The position numbers were made by a program, and so were the translations under genes. A stretch of 64,000 nt of DNA. Source: Anaerolineales bacterium (GTDB lineage Bacteria > Chloroflexota > Anaerolineae > 4572-78 > J111). Below, one piece after another: positions 36,471 to 42,824 of this stretch. The notes beneath the pieces were generated by a model. It saw only the letters and a program-made list of their open reading frames with translations. It had not been told where the DNA came from and made no database searches. The stretch's first letter is position 1, and the number at the start of each line of letters is the position of its first letter. The stretch is from positions 1 to 64,000 of the forward strand of contig JACKAT010000002.1 in assembly GCA_020634935.1 (NCBI GenBank), written 5' to 3'.

Positions 36471-36887
36471 ATGCTCAAATTAAAGAAGGGGCTCGGCGAT
36501 ATTCTATGCCTGTTACACCTGCACCACTTTGGTGAATGGCGCTATCTCGGAACAAAAACCTGCCAGCAAGAAAAGCGATGCCAGCGACCGGGTTGTCTAG
36601 CCCGGATCAAACGGATTCATCACGAAACCTGGGATATAATCGGCCAAACGACCGGCTTCGACAACCCGGATAGCGACATTCCCGTCGCCGAAACCGCCCT
36701 GTACTCCACCGAATTTCTTGAACTTAAGTTGAACAAAGAACCGTATGCCGCCAAGCGCTTGAAATGTCAACGCTGCGGCCTGGAAGCAGAAGGCCCGCAT
36801 CAAGACTTATATCCTGAATTTAGCCGTGAAATGGCCGTCTGGCGATTAGTGGGCAAGCAACACACCATCTCCCTGGAACACTTCTAA
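36471..36887 (+). CDS. Small Cys-rich hypothetical protein
   Basis: 138 residues starting MLKLKKGLGD. I use the ATG at 36471 because GAGGAGA lies just upstream; the frame opens at 36441 without such a site. Two cysteine pairs could hold zinc: a CQQEKRCQRPGC cluster near residue 32 and CQRCG near 105. The rest is charged and Trp-bearing (HHFGEWRYLG, HHETWDIIG). I recognise no family. It stands alone between the Opp cluster and the histidine kinase. It could be a nucleic-acid or metal-binding protein, which is only a guess from the zinc-ribbon-like spacing. Confidence 0.6.
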   Translation: MLKLKKGLGDILCLLHLHHFGEWRYLGTKTCQQEKRCQRPGCLARIKRIHHETWDIIGQTTGFDNPDSDIPVAETALYSTEFLELKLNKEPYAAKRLKCQRCGLEAEGPHQDLYPEFSREMAVWRLVGKQHTISLEHF

Positions 36888-37187
36888 CGAGGGTCACTTT
36901 TTTCAACTCCAGGGTTGGGCCAGGTCAAAGAACCGGGGTTTTTGGCATTATCATACTATAACTCCAGTTGCTACTGTCTCCAGAAAATACGTAAAAACTG
37001 CTGTTTCAATCGTAACCCCGTAGGAAGTAAAGGAGTAGGGAGTAAAAAGTTTGCCCCCTTACTCCCTACTCCCCGGTTTGGACAGCTGGGTGCCCACATG
37101 AGTTATATATGGTCCTCAGTTTTGTCTGTAAGGCGAGATGGTTGGTAAAATAGCCATCTCGATAAGCCTACCAGGATGCTCAAAACG
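36888..37187. other. Intergenic region with a low-complexity palindrome and a leader hairpin
   Basis: Contains the repeat at 37021-37074 and a hairpin cgagatgg / ccatctcg (37134-37141 with 37154-37161) about 27 bases before the kinase start. I see no gene. An open frame across it reads through the repeat. Confidence 0.5.
37021..37074. repeat. Low-complexity palindrome, GTAGGGAGTA type
   Basis: taggaagtaaaggagtaggg (from 37021) is mirrored by ttactccctactcccc (37059-37074). It is the same family as 33874, 35074, 42780 and 50353. Confidence 0.65.
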
Positions 37188-39209
37188 ATGAACGACAACG
37201 GAGAAGAACGGGGAACACACCACCCACCCCTAGCCATAAACGACCGGTTTTACCAGCGACTATTCCAATTCAATACGAATGGCTGCCTGATTACCGATAC
37301 CGAGGGCGTAATCCACCAGGCCAACCCCGCTGCGACGACGCTGCTCAACGCCAGTGAGGCCTTGCTCACCGGCCAATCATTGGCCCAATTTTTGGCCGAA
37401 GACGACCGGCCAACCTGGCCGACCTATCTGACCCAACTACGCGACAATCGGACCACCCCGGTCAAGCGCTGGGAGGTGCGAGTGCAGCCCGCCGGGCATC
37501 CCGCTTTTACCGCGCTTCTGGCCGGTACGGCGGTCGATGACGGCGATGGCCATTTGGCCGGTCTGCTATGGGAGTTACAGAACCTGACGCCGCGTCGGCC
37601 GTTGGAGCAAGAGCTGCACGAAAGCCGCCGGCGCTTACAGGCGTTATTTGATCACGCCCAGGATAGCATCTTACTGGCCAATGATGACGCCCGTTACGTC
37701 GATGTCAACCCGGCCGCCTGCGCCCTGCTGGGTTACAGCCGGGAAGAGTTGCTGGCGTTCGATCTGTGGCGTCTGACCCCGGCCGTCAATCGTGATGCCG
37801 CTCGGCAGCAGTGGCAAGCGTTTCTGGCCGCCGGCCGCCTGACCGGCGAGTACCGCCTGCAGCGCAAAGATGGCGTCATCATTGTGGTCAATTTTCGCGC
37901 GATGGCCCATATTGTGCCGGGGCTGCATCTGTCGGTGCTGCGCGATATCACCGGCCGTAAGCAAGCGGAGCAGGAAATACTGCACCAGCGGGATCGGGCC
38001 AGGGCCTTGGCCGATATTTCGGACATATTCGCCAAAAGCGGCCTGGATATGCCGGATGTGTGGCAGCAAATTGTGCAGCGTACGGTCGAGTTGATCGGCG
38101 ATACCTGCGTTTTGACCCTCCTATCCGATGATGAGCAGTGGCTTATTCCGTGCGCCTTTTATAACCCCGACCCAGCGGTGTTGGATTACATGGCTGGCTT
38201 ATTGACGGCTCAGCCCAGTCGAGTCGACGCGGGCCTACCCGGCCGGGTGGTGCGCACCGGCCAGCCGCTGCTCATCCCGGAGGTCGCGGTGGAATCGATT
38301 TCCCCCGCGATGGAGGCCAAGAACCGGCCCTTTATGGAAAAGATCGGCATATATAGCCTGCTGATTGTGCCGCTGCGAGTGCCGGATCGCATCATCGGCA
38401 CGCTGGGGCTGTCGCGAGACCGGCCCGGCGCCCCCTACACGGCCGACCACCAGCTATTCTTGCAGCAGATCGCCGACCGGGCAGCCCTCTTTGTGGAAAA
38501 CGCCCGCCTATTCGGCGAAGTCAAACACCAAACCGACCACCTCCGCGCCTTGGCCCGACGCCTGGCCGAAACCCAGGAAATCGAACGGCAGGCGCTGGCG
38601 CGGGAACTGCACGATCAGGTCGGCCAGAACCTGACCGGCCTTGACCTCAACCTGAACATTATTCAAGCGCAGTTAGCGGCGGTTCCGGCCCCCACCCGCG
38701 ATCGCATCCAGGGCCGGCTGGCTGATTCGATGGCGCTGGTGGAGGACATGGCCGAACGGGTTCGAGATTTGATGAGCGAACTGCTACCCTCGGTGCTGGA
38801 TGACTTTGGCCTGATCGCCGCTCTGAAGTGGTATGGTCAACGGTTCGCTTCCCGCGTGGATTTTGCCATCACGGTCAGGGGCCAAGAGCCGGTCCCCCGC
38901 CTGGCCGCGCCGATTGAGTATGCCCTGTTTCGGATTACCCAGGAGGCCTTGACCAATGTGGCCAAACACGCCCAGGCCAGCGCAGTCACCCTCACCATCG
39001 ACACGTACAACGGCTTCGTGCGCTTGGTCATCGCCGACGACGGCTGCGGCTTCAAACCGCTGGGTCGCAGCAGAGTCTCCAACCGCCAGGGCTGGGGCCT
39101 CCCAACCATGGCCGAGCGCGCCGAGGCCGTGGGCTGTCGTTACCGCATCGAGTCGGAACCGGGGCAAGGCACCCGCGTGGTTGTCGAGGCGCCGCAATTG
39201 ACGGAGTAG
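37188..39209 (+). CDS. PAS-PAS-GAF histidine kinase of the NarL/DesK (HisKA_3) type
   Basis: 673 residues if started at the ATG at 37188, which has AGGA upstream; 37176 is an alternative. It is soluble, with no transmembrane helix. Two PAS modules (about 15-130 and 145-270) end in RDITGRKQAEQE. A GAF domain (about 300-435) follows. The HisKA_3 helix ARELHDQVGQNLTG carries the phospho-acceptor His at about 475. An HATPase ends with GWGLPTMAERAEAVG. This class normally pairs with a LuxR-type regulator, but none lies in the window, so it is an orphan kinase. Its input is probably redox or a small ligand. Confidence 0.92.
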   Translation: MNDNGEERGTHHPPLAINDRFYQRLFQFNTNGCLITDTEGVIHQANPAATTLLNASEALLTGQSLAQFLAEDDRPTWPTYLTQLRDNRTTPVKRWEVRVQPAGHPAFTALLAGTAVDDGDGHLAGLLWELQNLTPRRPLEQELHESRRRLQALFDHAQDSILLANDDARYVDVNPAACALLGYSREELLAFDLWRLTPAVNRDAARQQWQAFLAAGRLTGEYRLQRKDGVIIVVNFRAMAHIVPGLHLSVLRDITGRKQAEQEILHQRDRARALADISDIFAKSGLDMPDVWQQIVQRTVELIGDTCVLTLLSDDEQWLIPCAFYNPDPAVLDYMAGLLTAQPSRVDAGLPGRVVRTGQPLLIPEVAVESISPAMEAKNRPFMEKIGIYSLLIVPLRVPDRIIGTLGLSRDRPGAPYTADHQLFLQQIADRAALFVENARLFGEVKHQTDHLRALARRLAETQEIERQALARELHDQVGQNLTGLDLNLNIIQAQLAAVPAPTRDRIQGRLADSMALVEDMAERVRDLMSELLPSVLDDFGLIAALKWYGQRFASRVDFAITVRGQEPVPRLAAPIEYALFRITQEALTNVAKHAQASAVTLTIDTYNGFVRLVIADDGCGFKPLGRSRVSNRQGWGLPTMAERAEAVGCRYRIESEPGQGTRVVVEAPQLTE

Positions 39210-39288
39210 CCCGCCGCCAAGGCCGGAACCCAAAAAGAGGCAATGCCTTCGTCTTTAGCGCAAGGTCAAATAAGCCCTAAATATCTCA

Positions 39289-39316
39289 TTGACAAATAAG
39301 CGGTGTGAAGTACAAT
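39289..39316 (+). promoter_or_regulatory. Strong sigma70-type promoter of the TIR-FGE gene
   Basis: TTGACA (39289-39294) is a perfect -35, with a 16-base spacer, then TACAAT (39311-39316). The start would be near 39323, giving a leader of about 140 bases that contains the repeat at 39345-39441. Confidence 0.65.
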
Positions 39317-39344
39317 CCATTTAACCGGTATTATCGCTCAGGCC

Positions 39345-39441
39345 AGACCTTACAGGTTTCCCAATAACCCTTGCCATAACCTTCCGTTCCGATTGCAACA
39401 CAATTTAGGTCGAAGACAGCGCTGTAAAACCTGTAAGGTCT
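39345..39441. repeat. 97-bp element with 15-bp terminal inverted repeats in the TIR-FGE leader
   Basis: agaccttacaggttt (39345-39359) and aaacctgtaaggtct (39427-39441) pair perfectly. It lies between promoter and start codon, so the mRNA leader could close into a long stem. Confidence 0.7.
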
Positions 39442-39464
39442 TATCTTATTGTCGAGGTTCACCG

Positions 39465-40796
39465 ATGCCCGAACCGATCAACCTCTTTTTTGCCTACGCC
39501 CGCGCCGATCAAGCGCTGCGCGATGAATTGGATCTGCACCTGGCCTTTCTGCGCCGGAGCAACATGATTGAAGGCTGGTACGACGGCAACATCAGCGCCG
39601 GTGAGGATTGGCAGCAGGCCATCGATGACCACCTGCACACCGCCGACATTATCCTCCTGTTGGTTAGTCCTAACTTCATCGCTTCCGATTATTGCTATGA
39701 TGTGGAGATGAAGAAGGCTATGGATCGTCACGAAGCGGGTGAAGCGGTGGTTATCCCGGTGATTTTGCGCCCCTGTCGCTGGAAATACGCCCCCTTCGGC
39801 CAACTGCAAGCGCTCCCCAAAGACGCCAAACCGGTCAGCCGCTGGGCTGACTCCGACGATGCCTTTGATAACGTGGCTGGAACGATTGATATGGTTGTGC
39901 AGCAGCTGCACGCCCGGCGTAACGCCCCACCCCCGTCTCCCGCGCCGGTAGAACAAACGACCACCATCGACCCCCCTACCCAACCAACGCCGATTACTGC
40001 CCCGGCCTTGTCATCACCCAACTTTGTCCAAACCGGCGACAACCAAGCCCAAATCGTCATTCCTCGCCTCAATTTTGAGTTAGACCTAATACGCATTCCT
40101 GCCGGTGATTTCCTGATGGGCAGCGATCCAAAGAAGGATAAGGATGCCCAAGAAAATGAACAACCACAGCACCGGCTCCATCTGCCCGACTATTTCATCG
40201 GCAAATATCCGGTGACGAATGCTCAGTTTGCCGCTTTTGTGAGCGCAACCGGGCATAAGGCTGGCTCAGAGTGGAATGATGGTAAATACCCTATGGGCGG
40301 AGATAATCATCCGGCTAATTACGTGTCCTGGGCTGATGGGGTGGCGTTTTGCCGCTGGCTGAGCCAAGCGAGCGGCCGAATGGTGCGCTTACCGACGGAA
40401 GCTGAGTGGGAAAAAGCGGCGCGCGGCACGGATGGCCGTCTCCATCCGTGGGGCAATGAGCCGCCGGCGGACGCGTTGTGTAACTTTGGTCACAAAGTCG
40501 GGCAGACGACGCCGGTCGGTAAATATTCTCCCAATGGAGACAGCCCCTACGGCTGCGTCGATATGAGCGGCAATGTCTGGGAGTGGTGCAGTACGTTGTG
40601 GCAAGAAAAAGCGTATCCCTTTCAGGTGCAGGACGAGTGGACGGAGGCTTACTTGAAGCAGGAAGGGGCCCGGTTGGTGCGCGGCGGCTCGTGGCTTGAT
40701 GATGACTGGCTCGTCCGCTGCGCCTTTCGCGACTGGAGCTACCCGGGCTTTCGTTACGACGACAGCGGGGTGCGGGTGGCGGTCTCCCCCAGTTAG
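39465..40796 (+). CDS. TIR domain - FGE-sulfatase (SUMF1, C-type-lectin fold) fusion
   Basis: 443 residues from the ATG at 39465 (GAGG upstream); the frame opens at 39393 but within the repeat. Residues 4-145 form a TIR domain (INLFFAYARADQALRDEL) with the expected catalytic Glu81 in CYDVEMKKAM, as in NAD-cleaving TIRs. A Pro/Thr-rich linker (about 148-190) leads to an FGE/SUMF1 domain (IPAGDFLMGSDPKKD, YPVTNAQFAAFV, LPTEAEWEKAARG, DMSGNVWEWC, LVRGGSW). The last 35 residues resemble the variable regions of diversity-generating retroelement targets. No reverse transcriptase is in the window. Such fusions are considered conflict or sensing effectors; this role is inferred. Confidence 0.9.
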   Translation: MPEPINLFFAYARADQALRDELDLHLAFLRRSNMIEGWYDGNISAGEDWQQAIDDHLHTADIILLLVSPNFIASDYCYDVEMKKAMDRHEAGEAVVIPVILRPCRWKYAPFGQLQALPKDAKPVSRWADSDDAFDNVAGTIDMVVQQLHARRNAPPPSPAPVEQTTTIDPPTQPTPITAPALSSPNFVQTGDNQAQIVIPRLNFELDLIRIPAGDFLMGSDPKKDKDAQENEQPQHRLHLPDYFIGKYPVTNAQFAAFVSATGHKAGSEWNDGKYPMGGDNHPANYVSWADGVAFCRWLSQASGRMVRLPTEAEWEKAARGTDGRLHPWGNEPPADALCNFGHKVGQTTPVGKYSPNGDSPYGCVDMSGNVWEWCSTLWQEKAYPFQVQDEWTEAYLKQEGARLVRGGSWLDDDWLVRCAFRDWSYPGFRYDDSGVRVAVSPS

Positions 40797-40844
40797 GTTC
40801 TGATTTCCGGCTGCTGAAGTTCTGAATTTCTGAAAAGAGGAGAA

Positions 40845-40915
40845 GACAACAACGGATGGGGAAAGGAACGGATAAAAACCCATAAAATCCGTTGATTTCG
40901 TAATCCGTTGTTGTC
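40845..40915. repeat. Nested hairpin after the TIR-FGE gene
   Basis: gacaacaacggat (40845-40857) pairs with atccgttgttgtc (40903-40915). An inner aacgga / tccgtt stem continues it. It lies about 50 bases after the stop, so it may end or stabilise the mRNA. Confidence 0.55.
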
Positions 40916-40970
40916 CCCCTACCGTTAGCGTCACCCCTTCCCGCCCGCCGAACGCTTCCTAGCCGTGAAT

Positions 40971-41082
40971 GACAAAGCTAGCTTTGTCGCTCCACTACAT
41001 CACTTCAGATCCATCTTTTTGGGTGCTCGTTACGAAACTCAGTTTCGTAACGCAATTGGGTGTCCAAACTCAGTTTGGACAC
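40971..41082. repeat. Three adjacent short palindromes
   Basis: gacaaagctagctttgtc (40971-40988); arms gttacgaaact / agtttcgtaac around one C (41029-41051); arms gtgtccaaact / agtttggacac around one C (41060-41082). The last two share the aaactcagttt centre but differ outside it with pairing kept. They lie between convergent genes. Confidence 0.7.
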
Positions 41083-41115
41083 CAGTCGCCCCCGCTTTCC
41101 GGGAAATACTCAGAA

Positions 41116-41577
41116 CTAACACCCACTCTTATAACAAGACGAGTCCCTTAACTGATGGTTATGATCATACAACTCCGCTCTATCGCCATCATTGTTCCAG
41201 AGATACGCCTTTGACCATAATAAATCGAGGGGTGGGTTGGCAAAGGCATCCGGCCCGGAGTGAATCCGAACCCGTTGATCTACACCCAGGCTGACGCCGC
41301 TAAAATTATAGGTCTGCGACCCGATAGCGCTGTAAATAGACCAACCATCCAGACTTTGCGGGCCAGGGCCGTTGTTGGTGACTTCGACGACTTCATCACT
41401 GCCGCTATAGTTCAGTTGCGTGATGCTTAAATCATTTGGCGCATTTTTAAGAAATGGGAGATAAGTGGTATTAGTTAGCTCAGGGCTGCCAGGCGGTTCC
41501 TCTTCAGATTGAACCGGACTACCCATTCCGACAATGAGTACCACCAGTAAAAGTGCGAATTTAACCCTGCGTGACAT
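41116..41577 (-). CDS. Secreted lamin-tail-domain (LTD) protein
   Basis: A protein of 153 residues. A signal peptide (KFALLLVVLIVGMGSPVQS) is followed by a short acidic/Pro spacer and a YLPFLKN segment often seen in secreted Chloroflexota proteins. The LTD fold begins at LSITQLNYSGSDEVVEVTNN and includes SLDGWSIYSAIGSQTYNFSG and AYLWNNDGDRAELYD. Bacterial LTDs usually sit on exported surface or adhesion proteins. A good Shine-Dalgarno (AAGGAG) precedes the ATG. It ends SCYKSGC, with a possible disulfide. It faces the TIR-FGE gene and is probably monocistronic. Confidence 0.8.
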   Translation of the reverse strand: MSRRVKFALLLVVLIVGMGSPVQSEEEPPGSPELTNTTYLPFLKNAPNDLSITQLNYSGSDEVVEVTNNGPGPQSLDGWSIYSAIGSQTYNFSGVSLGVDQRVRIHSGPDAFANPPLDLLWSKAYLWNNDGDRAELYDHNHQLRDSSCYKSGC

Positions 41578-41866
41578 GGCTTTCTCCTTTTCGATTACCC
41601 CTTACATCAATTTACCTTTTCAAGGTAGGCCGCTAAATACAAATGAAGTTGGTAAGTATGGTCTTGAATTAAAAATTTTGGAGTAGGGGTGGTCGGGAGA
41701 GAGGCTATTATAGCTCTTAAAGGACGGCAGATCGTTTCATCGTCAACCTACCTGGCTTCTACCACCTTATTGTAGCTAACCGGAATTAAAATCAGAGATA
41801 TAAAATATATGAAACTGGTTAGAATTGGGGTCGATGGCGCTATTCAAGATAGATTTTGTAGCGTAA
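41578..41866. other. Intergenic stretch without recognised features
   Basis: AT-rich DNA upstream of the lamin-tail gene. I see no ORF or repeat of note. Confidence 0.4.
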
Positions 41867-41998
41867 ATTGCCCATTTGCGCCAGGACTATGCCCAAGTCA
41901 GGGAACAATTTGGCAAATTGTTCTACACTCTGCGGAAGTCCTGCTATTCAGCCATCACGTATGTCTGGCGCAAAATTGAAGTAGCCATCAACGGCTGA
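41867..41998 (+). pseudogene. Possible ORF remnant next to the tandem array
   Basis: A 43-codon open stretch follows an in-frame TAA at 41864 and ends at a TGA at 41996. Its translation is amphipathic and protein-like (RQDYAQVREQFGKLFYTLRK, then YVWRKIEVAING), with no ATG or Shine-Dalgarno. It could be the 3' end of a decayed gene. It contains the hairpin at 41903-41923, so it may also be chance. Confidence 0.2.
41903..41923. repeat. Short hairpin of the GAACAATTT family
   Basis: Arms gaacaattt / aaattgttc around loop ggc, followed by tacac. It resembles the pair at 59912-59974. Confidence 0.55.
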
Positions 41999-42031
41999 GT
42001 CGTGATGAAAGATCTTACGGCAATTGAAATC

Positions 42032-42726
42032 GTTGTTTCCTGTCACGAGAAGGGAGGTATTACGCGTCAAAGGTGGTTTCTCGCAGCGAGAAAGGAGGTC
42101 TGGCGCGCCAAAGGTGGTTTCTCACAGCGAGAAGGGAGGTGTTGCGCGCAAAAGGTGGTTTCTCACGGCGAGAAAGGAGGTCTGGCGCGTCAAAGGGGGT
42201 TTCTCACAGCGAGAAAGGAGGTCTGGCGCACCAAAGGGGGTTCCGCCCGCTGGCGGAGGGAGGTCGAACTAGTCGAAGGGGGTTCCGCCCGCTGGCGGAG
42301 GGAGGTTAGACTAGTCGAAGGGGGTTCCGCCCGCTGGCGGAGGGAGGTCCAACTAGTCGAAGGGGGTTCCGCCCGCTGGCGAAGGGAGGTCCAACTAGTC
42401 GAAGGGGGTTCCGCCCGCTGGCGGAGGGAGGTCGGACTAGTCAGAGGTGGTTGCGCCCGCTGGCGGAGGGAGGTCGGACTAGTCAGAGGTGGTTCCGCCC
42501 GCTGGCGGAGGGAGGTTGGACTAGTCGAAGGGGGTTCCGCCCGCTGGCGGAGGGAGGTCCAACTAGTCGAAGGTGGTTCCGCCCGCTGGCGGAAGGAGGT
42601 TGGACTAGTCGAAGGGGGTTCCGCCCGCTGGCGGAAGGAGGTCCAACTAGTCGAAGGGGGTTCCGCACGCTGGCGAAGGGAGGTCCAACTAGTCGAAGGT
42701 GGTTCCGCACGCTGGCGAATGGATGT
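42032..42726. repeat. Tandem array of 17 units, period 41 then 42 bp, each with two palindromes and a GGAGGT
   Basis: GGAGGT recurs at 42053, 42094, 42135, 42176 and 42217 (41-bp steps). From 42259 it continues every 42 bp to 42679, with a degenerate GGATGT at 42721. Each unit is GGAGGT, a small palindrome, an AAGG(T/G)GGTT-like bridge, then a hairpin. In the first five units the palindrome is GC-rich (ACGCGT, GGCGCGCC, TGCGCGCA) and the hairpin is TTCTC/GAGAA. Later units carry (A/G)ACTAGTC and CCGCC/GGCGG. Frames stay open on both strands only because of the period, so I do not call a protein. The last unit ends about 80 bases from the convergent cyclase stop. Confidence 0.95.
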
Positions 42727-42779
42727 TTATTTCGATGTTAGTGGGCTAACTTTTTGTACAAGGTATTGATGGACGACAA

Positions 42780-42824
42780 GTAGGGAGTAGGGAGTAAAAA
42801 AAATGACTACTCCCTACTCCTTAC
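42780..42824. repeat. GTAGGGAGTA palindrome containing the cyclase stop codon
   Basis: Arms 42780-42796 and 42808-42824 pair at 16 of 17 positions around an A/T-rich 11-base loop. The cyclase stop codon (42807-42809, minus strand) and its last residues (GVRSRE) lie within the right arm. Confidence 0.8.

Noticed and set aside
36915..37148. 77-codon frame before the histidine kinase
   Set aside because: It is mostly repeat-derived and has no ribosome site.
40797..40960. DGR template repeat just after the TIR-FGE gene
   Set aside because: The sequence downstream does not resemble the gene's 3' end, so no template is present here.
41578..42001. Complete insertion sequence beside the array
   Set aside because: No terminal inverted repeats, target duplications or transposase motifs are visible, only a 43-codon fragment.
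42032..42726. CRISPR array
   Set aside because: Units are back-to-back without unique spacers and no cas genes are present.
42005..42769. 255-residue repetitive Arg/Trp-rich protein across the array (GGSARWRREV units)
   Set aside because: Three plus frames and one minus frame are also open across the array, there is no Shine-Dalgarno, and the open frames follow from stop-free units and a 42-bp period divisible by three.
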